DNA of 64,000 nt from Cryphonectria parasitica EP155 (taxonomy: Eukaryota > Ascomycota > Sordariomycetes > Diaporthales > Cryphonectriaceae). The position numbers were made by a program, and so were the translations under genes. The stretch lies in the NCBI RefSeq assembly GCF_011745365.1, contig NW_024468909.1:3534001-3598000 (forward strand), written 5' to 3'. Numbering within the stretch: position 1 is the first letter of the stretch; the number at the start of each line of letters is the position of its first letter. Of the stretch, positions 9,734-20,585 are shown in pieces. The notes below the pieces were generated by a model that had not been told where the DNA came from, made no database searches, and was given only the letters and a program-made list of their open reading frames with translations.

Positions 9734-12700
9734 GCAGCAGATCCGGCAATAGCTGCCTACGAGGCTCGCCAGGAAAAAGAGAGTCTCTGGGCGGTCTAAC
9801 ACTTAGCTGCAAGCGCCGTGGATAGTCCTTCCAATCTCACGATATGACCACCGCTCTCTCAAGAAGGTCACACTCTGCACACGGCGATCTGCACTTTGAG
9901 ATCATGCTAGGGGCACGGAGCTCTCTCAGGAGAGAGGCGATCCTTCATCTTGAGACCGCCACGAGGATCTCGCAATAAATGGGATCTCCCCCTTTGTACC
10001 CAAGAACTTTGGTGATCAAAGGCTTGGTTGGGATCACATATTGCCAATCCTGATCATATAGCACGTCTCAACATGTACATAGTAGAAGAATGTATAGTAG
10101 ACGAAATATGATACATCCTACTTTGTGTTCGAGAAGGAGAACTCCAATGGGCAAATGATTGCGATTGGTAACCGTACCCACCAGGCTAGCCTGCAGTGTT
10201 ACAGCAAAGAGAAGACCGCCGAGGCAGCATCTCCACTGGACTATTGACAAGTTTAATAGCCAGTCGTCAGTATACGCGCATACTGTACGTCTTCTGGGGC
10301 CGATACCGCGATACGTCCAACAAAAGGTGGCCCATTGCAACGTCGCTCATCCGCCGCCCGTGGGATTGGGCACCATTTTCGGAGCACAGGCCGAGGTTTT
10401 CTTTGGGAACAAGTGCAGGAGAAGGAGCCACCAGCAGCAGCACCAGCGGCAGGAGCAGGAGGGGGAGGACAGGGGTGGAAGGTTCAACAGGCTCTGGGCC
10501 TTTCTTACAGAAAGAGGTGGGTTGCAGCCCCCTGGCGATCTGTGCCAACCCTGGTCGCAACCCCAGCTGCACACGCTGCTTCTTGCTTCTGAAGGTCTGC
10601 CACCGCGGCGCGCGGGGCTTGGCTGAGCTTGGCTTGGGCTAAAGTGGCTGGTCCTCTGCTGCGAAAGAAGAAGAGTTCAGGCCCACCGTAGCGGCCCACC
10701 CTTTTTTTTTTTTTTTTGGTGCCCTTTCTCCACGCCCTTGTGCATCGGTGCGCTTCAGGTGAGAGACGCAAGGCCAATTAAACTGACAGCGCTTTGAAAC
10801 AGGGCGGAACCCAATCACGAGGCACCACCCTGTTTTTTTTTTCTTCCTCTTTTTCCCTTCTTCTTCCTTGTACCCGAGTAGGCCGTTTTGGGAATCTGAT
10901 TGCGGGATCTTGCGGTGAGTCTCAGGTGGCCCTGTGGTGTGAGAGCCTGCAGGAGGAACAAACGGGTTCTAGAGGCTATCGACGACGACTTCATGGGACA
11001 AGGCTTGGCTGTGCCGACCCATTCTTATTTGCTCCTTCTCCCCCGACCCTCCCAGGACCCGATGCTAATATGTATGTGTGAGTCACTGCAAATGCTATAG
11101 GATGTGCCATGATACAGATGCCACGCAGGGATGCGTAGGGATGCGTGTGGACTCGAGCCGGTCGTCTATCGTGGTCGGACGCTTTTGCCCTGCTGGTCTG
11201 GTTTGGGCCTTGATAGCTGCGACATTAGTACCCACGAGGTAGCGAATGGTCAAGCTGACAACATCGACAAGGCTGTTTCACTTAGAGAAGGATTTCATCC
11301 CAATCTGCTTATTCCCTCATCGGCAGATAGGGTGCATCCAAGCATGTTCTCGGCTCGTTGCGGCAAAGAAACGACACAGGTTTAGGTGGCACATGAGCAG
11401 CATGTCCCATATCTAGCCCTTCGTCCCGTGACGACGAGTTGGAGCGGTGACTCCTTGTGCAGCAGCGATGCGGCTTGCCGTGTCCCAGCGAGATACTGTG
11501 AGATGGGGGGAGTTTTCCACCTCTTGTGATAGCCTACCGGTCTGCTCACCGCTTGGATCAACAAGATCGTCGTCGTCGGTCGCCATCGATGACCTTCGTG
11601 TTGCCTCGAAGGGGCCGATTGCGCGACCTGAACAAGTCACGACAACAGCCAAACATTGCCGCATGGGAACACTGCCATCCCGTAGGGAGACGTCATTTCG
11701 AGTTTCATCTCAACCCATCCCATTTCGAGATCGTACTCAACGACTCCGCCGCCTTGGTCGATCTGGCAACACCACCCAACTGGATGAGTAGCTATGAGCC
11801 AACGAGACCAACAATGGACCTCGAGCAGCCGAGTCGGCAAAGCCAAACATCAAAAGGTACCAGCCGCTGGGAGCATTAGATGAATTCCCCAAGAATTGGC
11901 TCGGTTAAGCAGCAATCTCTCGGCACGGGCCTAACAGGCCCGCCACTGACAACATACTGAATATATGCGTCCTCGCATACTTGCGCATGTATAGTTGCAC
12001 ACAGAATATCAAAAGACGGATCGTAATGATCTCCCACAGGGGTGCCCGACGACTAAAGCTCGTATTCCTTATGAATCCCAGAAATGTGTGCATTGTCTCA
12101 GTTAAAACAAGCGCTTGCAAGCCCATTGGCATCCTCCCGCTCGGATTACCCAATTACAGACAAAATTGTTCCATAGGGCTCCCTTTCGTCGTATTTCCCA
12201 CCCCCCAAAAATCCACTTGTTCTTCACTACGAAGATCTGCGATTTGGTCTTCCGACGACGAGGATCGCGATAAGCTCAAGCTGGAAATTGATCCCAATGC
12301 AGGTAGGCCCAGACCAGACCCCCTCCCCGCCCTGCTGCCATTCCAGTCCCCAACCCCACAAGGCTGTGTGTGTGGAATTATTATGGTACTGTAGCATTCA
12401 TATCGTTCACACGCAGAACCATGTCACTTTCTTTCATGCCCTCAAGATATTTACGGCAGCACGGAAAAAGGAGGTCAACAAACATGTCGACGCGTTGCAT
12501 TGATATGCAGAGGATGCTCATTACCGGTGAAGCTCCTTCTAGCTACCGTGTGTGCTTGTTTGTGAAAAGGGCCCCAAGGCTCAGAGTGTGAGGGATGCGG
12601 CAACGGCGAGGAGGGCTGGCCAAGGGCGTCGTAGTGTGGAAATGAGCATCGGCCTTGATTGACAGGTCGGCATGAAATAGCCCCCTTTCGAATAATGATC

Positions 12701-15390
12701 GAGCATACACAGTACAACATATCCAAACAGATACAGCCACAATCTCAAGTCGTTCTCTGTCGAAAATTTCCCCTTGACCCTGGGCATGAAGCAACCTGGG
12801 GGTTGCTGATACCATCTAGTTGCTGTACTATAACCACTACTACTATCACTACTACTAAGAAAGTACTATACGTATCTGGTGTGCTCACGTGTCGCTACTT
12901 GCCTCAGACCGGGTCATTGCCTGCTTGAGACGGAGTGAAACTGAAAACGGTCGCGGCAAGCCCACTTGTCATCCTGAGGAAAATTTCCGATTTTTTTTAA
13001 CATCGTGAGAAAGGGCCCTGGCTTGTTGTTGTAAACCCTGCAGGCGAGTGCGTGGCAACGAGGGACCATTCTACTTGCTGCTATTCGCGGCCAGCAACTT
13101 TGAAGGCCGGAGGAGGCTCGAGCCCGTAAGCCATTACTAACCCACTCATTTTCCCACGGGTACATGGCATATAGAGAGAGAGGTATACGTATGGACGGGC
13201 GGATACGTACTGGGTGATGTTTTCTCGATCGGACAGCAAGGCACAAGGGTAAACAGCAGCATAGCACCAAACCATCCTCATGCTACCAGGGTCTAATGCG
13301 GACGAGGTGGATAACTAGCATCTGATGAAACAACGACGGAGCTTAAAGTAGCGTTAGCCCCGCTCTACGAATGGTCCTGAGAATGTCTTGGGCCACCCCC
13401 TGGCCCCCCTCCCCTCATCCCGCGGAAAAGGGTCCCCACTGCTGCTACTTGGACCGTCTGGCGCCGCGAAGCACTATCCGCCAGTCGATTGGACCTGGTG
13501 CTGTAAACCAAGCAAGAAAGAGGATTCGCTCTCTCTGTTTCTGTCCTTGCCCGTCTGCCGGCCTGGATTTTTTCTTTCTTTTCTCTCACCACGAGTGTAT
13601 CACTGACAGTGCAAAGCCCCCCTCCCCCTCCACCCCCGTCTCCCCTTTCATAGATCAACCGGGTCTCCCTGATGATCCATCCTGTCCTGTTTCCCCTCGA
13701 ACAAGACCGAACCGGTGGCTTTCCGCTACGCTACGTAACAGGTACTATGGGGCCTTAACTGCGCCAGCCCGGGGAGCGTTCTGTAGGCGATCCTGTAGAA
13801 GAAAAGCCTTACCCTGTCATTATCAAAGCACATCCTCACGCTTGCTACCTCTTTTTCTTCGCCCTCCTTCTCTTTTCCTGTTTCTTCCTCTTCTCCGCCT
13901 TACCTCGACGACAGCTCGTTGTTTCGATTTGTCTCGTGGCCCAAGAGTCTCTCGTTCTTTTTTTTTGGGGGGGGTGGCCTCTTCGCGCTGAATAATCTCC
14001 CCCATCAACCCCGGGTCTGGTACGAGCCGTGATTGCCTACTGCGCTATTTGTAAGAACAAGGACGACGGATTATTTCCCACCACCTCCACTATCACCCAC
14101 GCGAAATCTACGATACGAACCTGAGACCGGTCAGAAGCATCCAGCGGCTTTTCCCCACAGCCAAAACGAGAGAGCAATCATTTCCAGAGCGCATTCACCC
14201 GGATTTGTCCGCAATAATTCCACCACCTTGTCTCAGCGGGAAGGGATTTTTCTTCTTCTTCTCCTTTGGTTTTCGAGCTGAAGGATATTTCACACGAGAC
14301 AGCAGAGGAGAGAGAAAAGAAGAATCTGGATTCGTTCGTGCAGAGGAACAAATAAAAGAAGAATAAAAGGGGGGTCCGTAAGACGCCTTACCAAGAACCA
14401 ACAAGCCAGATATCCAGCCCTAGCACTTGCAGCAGCAGCAACCGGATTTTCTATTGTTTTATTTTCCTCCACCTTCGCACCACCTGCTTATTACGGCCAT
14501 ATCACATCAGCTAGCTGAGGAGGTAAGCGCAGCACCGTTTTTCTTTTCTTTCCCCTTGTCCATATTGCGTCTTTCTGGCTACCCTCTTGTTCTCCCTTTT
14601 TTTTTCTTCTTCCTCTTCTCTCTCTCTCTCTGTGTGTGGTCAGCAAGCTTAGAAATGCTACCTAGCTCTTGTCCCGGAGTGAACTTCCGACTGACCTGCT
14701 AAGTCCAGCCTGTTTAGCTATCGATTTGGTATCCGCTACTGGAGGGGCTAGTGTGCATCTCTGCGACTTTAGCTGGCCGAATCAGAACCTCTGGGCACCC
14801 GCAGAGTCTCACCCACACAACGCTGGGGCGACATTTGAAACCCAAGAACCCAACCGACCCCCCAAAAAGGGCTAAGGCAGTGTGGGAATAAGGAGGAGAG
14901 AAAGGGGAAACTCGAGTCCTCGAGGCAGCCGTCGACTTTCCTCTCTTTCCCACCCACCCCTGCCAGCTCGAACCCAACATCGAAACAGGGTCGACCTTTT
15001 TTTTTCTCCGGGGCTTTCTTCCCCCTTCTTTCTTGGGTTGCGATCCTTGTCTGTCCTTGACCTTTTTATGGGTTTGGGTTTTGGTTTTATTGATTTCCTG
15101 TATAACAAACCAACACCCACCGAGCGAGTATTGTTTCGCATTCGAATAAACCCCCCCCCTCTCTACTCTCTGCTCTCTTTCTTCGCCACGCGACAGCCTC
15201 CAGAGATCACCTCGACCAGTCAGTCAGTGGCTTTGGTCTAGTCTGGGAGATTCAAGTCAGCATCCATCATCCCATTCATTAGCTGGTTCAGCCAAGCGAA
15301 TCGAAGCGACGACCACCACTCGTGTAGGATACGGAATAGCAGCCACCCGAGCCGAGACTCCTTTTGGCTTATCTCACCCCGACGCCTTTC

Positions 15391-15446
<56 letters not shown>

Positions 15447-15593
15447 AGACAAATCTCCCTCTTATTTTCTCTCTCCCTCTCTCTCCCCTTCTCACACACA
15501 CAAATACACAAACCATCGTGCCAACGCCAGATTGGAGATCTACCTCGAAGAACGGCTTCCCTACAACCTGTGCGCACGGCACATCCTCTCAAC
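9734..15593. other. 5.9 kb without a supported gene
   Basis: No open frame here shows codon structure or family motifs on either strand. Parts are strongly strand-biased: 13540-13960, 14440-14640 and 14990-15500 are pyrimidine-rich on the plus strand, as in long leaders of fungal regulatory genes. The last 2 kb may therefore be promoter and 5' leader of the gene at 15594. Homopolymers sit at 10699-10716 (T), 10832-10842 (T) and 13960-13975 (T then G). No tRNA or transposon could be recognised. Confidence 0.5.
15394..15444 (+). repeat. (CT)n dinucleotide tract in the leader of the 15.6 kb gene
   Basis: About 25 uninterrupted CT units, ending 150 bp before the ATG at 15594. Further CT-rich sequence follows to 15495. 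Pyrimidine tracts of this kind are common close to transcription starts in filamentous fungi. Confidence 0.9.
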
Positions 15594-17121
15594 ATGAGCG
15601 CAGCCATCGCAATGGCTCCGTCGCCTGCTCCTCACAGCAGGCCAGGCTTTGGTGGAGATGCAGCCCCTGCAGCTGCATCCTCGAGCGCCGCGGCCCCCGC
15701 TGCCTCTGCTTCCTCCTTGTCGCCCTCCGTCCAGCGAACTTCCACGGCGGGAACACCGAACGCGAGCGCACCCTCGAATACGCACCACCAACAGCAGCAT
15801 CCAACACGCACCGGCAGTGGTAGCCCCAGGGGCCAAACACATGGCGCCGCCAAGTCTTCGCCCCCCAGCGCGTAAGCTTCTCTCTCTCCTTGTGTCTCTG
15901 TCTCCTTGTCTCTTCGTGCCCTTTTTTTTTTCCTTTTTTTTTTCTCCCCCCTCTTCCATTTTATTCTCTTGTTGCTGTTTTCCCTTGTTCAATTTGCATC
16001 AAATGCTAATGGCTCTGATTGCACCTGTTTGCAGTTCTCGCAGCGCTGGTGGCCCTCCCAGGATAATCGTGAAGAAAGAGCCAGGCTCGCCAGAGCTGCC
16101 CGCCTCCCGGCATCGCCCTCGCAGGTTAGACCTGTCCAAGAACGTCAATAGCACCTCGCCCGCTACTGCCCGGCCTTACACCGCGCGCGACGGCTCCGCG
16201 CTGGGCATCCAGGAGGTTGGCCTGGCTTGTCTGTCTCCAGGCTTTATTACCCAGGACCCCGCCATGAAGGAGCAGGTTCAGAGGAGCATGTCGGTCCGTG
16301 AGCAGCAGAGACACCTCATCGAGGCGCGGCTGCAACAACAGTCGGCAAAGGGCGACGGTCCCGGCGACAAGGACAAGGACCTTACCGGTGGATTCGCTGC
16401 AAAGACACCAGGCATGTCGCGCAGGAACAAGGCGCCCCCAGGGCTGTCCATTGTCGCCCCCTCCCACGAGCACTTTGCCAGCGAACGGGTCATCCAGTCG
16501 GCGCCCCTGGGCCAGACCTTCACCGGCATGAACAACCCGCACCCCCTGACCCGCCACATCGAGAACCGGCCGTCAAAGCTGTCCAACACATCCCACATCC
16601 ACCACGTGCCGGCAAACCAGACGAACAACCGCCTGCCTCCCATCTCCGATGTCTTTGGCCAGCAGCTCTCTGCACACCCCGCCTCGCAGGAGCACGCCAT
16701 GTATGCGCAGCACCCACCTGCTCCTCGTCCCGGCGGCTCGCCAAACCACTCCCAACATCCCCACCCGCCTCCCTCGGCCAGGCTCAGGGAATACAAGTCC
16801 GCCGAGGAGGCCCAGCATGAGCTCGCCGGAGGCCGACCGGAACTCCTCCCCAAGCTCGTCCACTACGGCGGCCACCAGCCTCCTACCCCGCCGTCCCCTC
16901 TACCGGGCTCGCACCGGCCTGAGGCTACCCGAAGCCACAGCGCAAACAAGCGACGCCGCGACGAATACGAGGCTGGCGTGTCACCACCACTGGGCAATGG
17001 CAGGCCGGCCGTCCGCAGGGGACCCTTTGGCGAAGGACGTGACAGCCCTGATACCCAACGCGCCAAAAGGGACGAGTTCCTGCGCCTCTGCGAGAGGGCC
17101 TGGGACCTGTTCCACTCCTGA
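15594..17121 (+). CDS. Conserved-looking low-complexity protein of unknown function, possibly nuclear
   Basis: Exons are 15594-15871 and 16035-17121, giving 454 residues. The intron is 163 nt (GTAAGC...TTGCAG) and splices SSPPSA to SRSAGGPPR. I do not recognise a family. Residues 1-95 are Ala/Ser/Pro-rich. Then comes a basic segment (PPRIIVKKEPGSPELP, RHRPRRLDLSKN). A non-repetitive block at about 147-195 (GIQEVGLACLSPGFITQD, MREQ-like helix with RQ/Q-rich end) looks alpha-helical and amphipathic. Next is a long Pro/His-rich linker with KLVHYGGHQPPTPPSP and a KRRR basic patch. The last 17 residues RDEFLRLCERAWDLFHS look like a short conserved helix. The KKEP motif resembles a sumoylation consensus (psi-K-x-E). 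Function is not inferred. The start is the first ATG after a CT-rich leader. Confidence 0.75.
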
Positions 17122-17315
17122 GCTGGCAGGCAATCTCCGTACAACATTTATTTTGGGAATGCATGACGACACCGTCGTTATCTCGGCCCTCGTCATACGA
17201 ACGAGAGTGCACACGGCAGCATGTGTGCGATCTCGGTGCACCACGACACGCATTTGCGTGACGCAGATCCGGCAATAGTATTATGCATTGCCGGCCCTGG
17301 ATTAGAATAATGTCT

Positions 17316-17351
17316 TGTGTGTGTGTGTGTGTGTGTGCGCGCGCGCGCGCG
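17316..17351. repeat. (TG)n(CG)n alternating purine-pyrimidine tract
   Basis: Eleven TG units (17316-17337) run directly into seven CG units (17338-17351). A 36-bp strictly alternating Pur-Pyr tract with a CG core is a classical Z-DNA-prone sequence. It lies 195 bp after the stop of the 454-residue protein gene. Confidence 0.9.
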
Positions 17352-17990
17352 AGTTTGGTGTACAAAAGGGAGGGCAGGGCGGCGGTCTCACAAAATCAAG
17401 ACGTGTTCAGCGTTATATCACACAGCGTTACGGCCTCCACGCCTGATCCGGAGGTCCCTTTATCTCTATCCATCGTGGCTTTCTAGTCCACTCTTTCTGT
17501 ACTCTCCTTGACGACTTTTGCTGTCTCCATGACGTCGCCTTCGATTCTCAACACGCACGGCCTACTTTCGACGTTTGAACTACGAGCCTTGGATCACGGA
17601 CCGGGGCGCGGCGGGACATTTTTTGATCTCCTTTTTTTTTTTTTTGGGTGTGTTTCATTCTTTATATGGGATGGTTATTCTATAAGCCATGGTGGCGTTT
17701 CTTGTTTTCTTTGTATCGCCTCTTTTTTTCTTCTTTTTTTTTTGTTTGTGCTTGGGTTTGGGCATTCTTGATCTGATAAAGACCTACTACGGCGTTCTCT
17801 CAATCCTTCCCTATGTGGTAATGAACAAGTCGTGGTGGTGGAAAGGGGGGGGACTTAGGAGTTTCGTGATATCCAAGCTGTGCGCCATAGGGGAAGTGAG
17901 GAAAGGATGGAGAGGGGGGAAGAAGAATACACAATCTCAGGTGTAATGGATGTGGTTCATACATTGGGTCAGAGGGCCAAACAAAGCCGT

Positions 17991-18016
17991 GGAGGAGGAG
18001 GAGGAGGAGGAGGAGG
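17991..18016 (+). repeat. (GGA)n tract
   Basis: A 26-bp run of GGA units within the intergenic region, purine-only on the plus strand. Confidence 0.9.
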
Positions 18017-18647
18017 TACTGATTCAATGTACAAATGATGCACCCAATGCCCTGCCTGAGTATAGAGCTGTTCCGTGTGAAAAAAGACGAAGATCGTTTC
18101 CACATCTTGCAATTATGATCCTTTGCAGTCCAGTTTCAACAAACCCCCTGCCCCAACGTGTGGCCACTCCAGTTCCTCATCAGCCTCTTTTCTCACCCAA
18201 AAGTCCCAAGTCAAACCCCCTTTCAAGGGAGCCAACCCTGAGATCTGACGTGAGATGATGCTATGCCACCAACCCCTCAGCACCACCAGCCTCAGCCGCA
18301 GCGAATGTGTGGCAAGTTTTTGTATGTGTCAAATCCCACGTGCCACAGCATGCATGAGGATTCCCTTGCAGATGTGCATCCTTACTTCCCTATGTCCGCA
18401 AACAGGTCTTGGCTGGGGGGTTGTTCTTGGGAAGAGGAAAGAACCCCGAGGACGTTTTTTCTCTTCTTTTTTTCTTTCTTTTCTACCTGGTGCTTTGAAA
18501 CAAGACCGATAAACATGACTTGAACAGCAAGGAGCGGGGCGGGCAGCACAGAGCGCGGGCCTGTGGGAGGGGTCGGCCGCCCTGGGCCTGGTCTTGACCT
18601 TCTTGTCGGCAAGGCAACAAGAATGAGGAGGGAGAATGAGAGACACC

Positions 18648-18674
18648 TCATCATCATCATCATCATCATCATCA
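18648..18674 (+). repeat. (TCA)9 trinucleotide repeat
   Basis: Nine perfect TCA units. It is outside any supported coding region. Confidence 0.9.
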
Positions 18675-19496
18675 AATCACCAACGGCATTTCGTCCATTC
18701 GAAGTTCTTTGGGCGGCCGTGGCCGGGACCCGGGACACACGGTGGCCCGTTTGAAGTGTTCCAGTCCGGCTGTTGTTGTGCTCCGTGTGTCTTCTCCGTT
18801 GGTGCTGGGGAAAGAAGAAGAAACTAGGCATCCTCACCTTGTCTGCGGTTTGCTGGGTCTGGGAGGGGCAAGGTTGTTGGGCGGTGCTCATGACCAGATG
18901 ACGAGGATGAGGGTTGTGTTACTGTCACAGACCGTTTAGCCAACCCTATCGTCGTCCCTGTCACCTGCTACTACATACTTCCTGCCTTGGTCTCAGCAGA
19001 ACAAAAAGGTCTGCTCGAGCCACGTCGGGCCCCTTAGGGAACTTGATATCTTTTTTTCTTTTCCTTCGAGTTTTGCCTTTTTTCTTTTGCTATTTTTGGC
19101 TTCCTTCTTCATTTCTCACCTTCCTTGCCCCCCCCCCCCCTTTTTTTCTTTTAGTCCCTTTTTCTCATCTGTTGTAATTAATACAATCAAAAAAGAGCAC
19201 CGACACTTTTTCTTCTTCTAGCACGCAGGGCGCGCAATAATCTTCGGGAATAGTGATAGTACATATAGAGCAAGGTGAGATCCACCGCATGAAATCCAGG
19301 CTTCTATTCTACTCAGAAGAATTAGAAAGTACATCATCTCTGTCCAGCGATGCTGAGTCTCTCAGGACAGGTAGTTCCATATTAAGAAGGCGGCGGTGGT
19401 GGCGGCGACGACCACGACCACGACCCAGGAGGTCTACACACAACGTCGACTCAGCCAACCCAAAAGACAGACAAACGGACACCACAGACAAATACG

Positions 19497-20438
19497 ATGG
19501 AGTCAATAGACACCACTATTGCCCCCTTCCCATCCTCCAAGCCCCTGATCGTCCTCACCGACCCAGAGGGCCTCTCGCTCGACACCTTCACCAACCGACA
19601 CGGCGAGGTCGTCGCGTGCAGCTATCTCGACGCGGAGCTAGGCGGAGAGGAAGAGCAGGACGCCAAGACGACACCTGTGTCGCCATTCGCGGACCCGAAA
19701 GACATGGACTACCGCATGATGGGCCTGCAGGACGAGCCGGAGGGGGAGGAGAACATGACCTCTTACTGGGAATTCTCCGACTCGTCGACTTCAGACACGT
19801 CGTCCGACTCGGAGGAGGACGAGGACGAGGAGGACGAGATGGACTTCATCTACGACCACGAGGAGCGCAGGAAAATCCGCCTGGCTGAGATCAGCGACGG
19901 GCTCATCTCATTCCCAGCCTTTGACGACCCGCACCACAACAAGCGGATGGGTGTGGTCGGCCATGACACGAACACGACCATCACCACCAAAGCAGCAGCA
20001 GCAGCAGTAGCGGCAGCGGCAGTAGCGTCCTCCTCGTTCTTCGCCGACATGGACCCCGAGGACGTCAGAGACGCAGAGGAGCTCCTCATGGACGAGGATG
20101 ACGACGAGGGGGACCTGATTGATGCCATCGAGGCCGTCGAAAGGGAATACGCCAATGACAGCAGCTGGGCGCGGCCGGTACCGCAGTGGGCATGGCTGAG
20201 GGCGAGCAACTCGTTCCCTGTGTTTCACCTGGGGCCGACGGACTTTAGACACGGAAGGTCGAAGCTGAGGATGGCTGTTTCTGCAGCGGACGAGTCGGCG
20301 ATGAGCGACGATCATGACGATGATTATGGTGTTTATGATGAGGAGGATGATGAACATAGGGCTGATCTTATGTTGTCGAGGATGCCGAAACGAGAGGATG
20401 TTCAGGATGTGGCGTTTACGGAAGTGCCGTGGTTGTAG
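19497..20438 (+). CDS. Acidic protein of unknown function (orphan or rapidly evolving)
   Basis: A single-exon frame of 313 residues. The N-terminus (PFPSSKPLIVLTDPEGLSLD, then GEVVACSYLDAEL) is ordinary sequence and looks folded. It is followed by Ser/Asp/Glu-rich stretches (DSSTSDTSSDSEEDEDEEDE), a YDHEERRKIRLAEIS segment, an Ala-rich repeat run (AAAAVAAAAVA) coded by GCA/GCG units, another acidic patch (DMDPEDVRDAEELLMDEDDDEGD) and a final SxMPKREDVQDVAFTEVPWL. No membrane segment or signal peptide is seen, and I recognise no domain. Coding is supported by the length, by the sustained acidic composition across varied codons and by absence of a better frame; the opposite strand is broken up. 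It is convergent with the prephenate dehydratase gene, with 147 bp between stops. Confidence 0.7.
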   Translation: MESIDTTIAPFPSSKPLIVLTDPEGLSLDTFTNRHGEVVACSYLDAELGGEEEQDAKTTPVSPFADPKDMDYRMMGLQDEPEGEENMTSYWEFSDSSTSDTSSDSEEDEDEEDEMDFIYDHEERRKIRLAEISDGLISFPAFDDPHHNKRMGVVGHDTNTTITTKAAAAAVAAAAVASSSFFADMDPEDVRDAEELLMDEDDDEGDLIDAIEAVEREYANDSSWARPVPQWAWLRASNSFPVFHLGPTDFRHGRSKLRMAVSAADESAMSDDHDDDYGVYDEEDDEHRADLMLSRMPKREDVQDVAFTEVPWL

Positions 20439-20585
20439 TGGAAAAGAGAATGTGTACACAAGTGAGCCAGAGTAAAGAAAAAGAGAGACAAGGGGAAAAA
20501 AGAGAAAAAACCACATCAAGAAAAAATATGATGATAAAACCATTTTCACCTTTTTATTGTTTACCAAATACCTTCCCAAACTCTT

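Larger units (their letters stand above)
17122..19496. other. Intergenic, no gene seen; several simple repeats
   Basis: 2.4 kb between two plus-strand genes. It contains a TG/CG alternating tract (17316-17351), a GGA tract (17991-18016), a TCA tract (18648-18674), T-rich runs and a C13-14 run near 19127-19141. Short open frames are repeat-derived. It should include the 3' UTR of the upstream gene and the promoter and leader of the acidic-protein gene. Confidence 0.5.

Noticed and set aside
10159..10642. 155- and 148-codon frames at 10.2-10.6 kb
   Set aside because: Two overlapping frames on the same strand with low-complexity Gln/Gly/Arg stretches; neither has codon or domain support.
13371..13991. 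206-codon frame in the pyrimidine-rich leader region
   Set aside because: Its Ser/Pro/Leu/Phe content is what CT-rich DNA encodes in any frame.
15649..16034. Unspliced upstream extension of the 454-residue protein
   Set aside because: It reads through a T-rich intron with GTAAGC and TTGCAG borders; the spliced start at 15594 gives a smoother protein.
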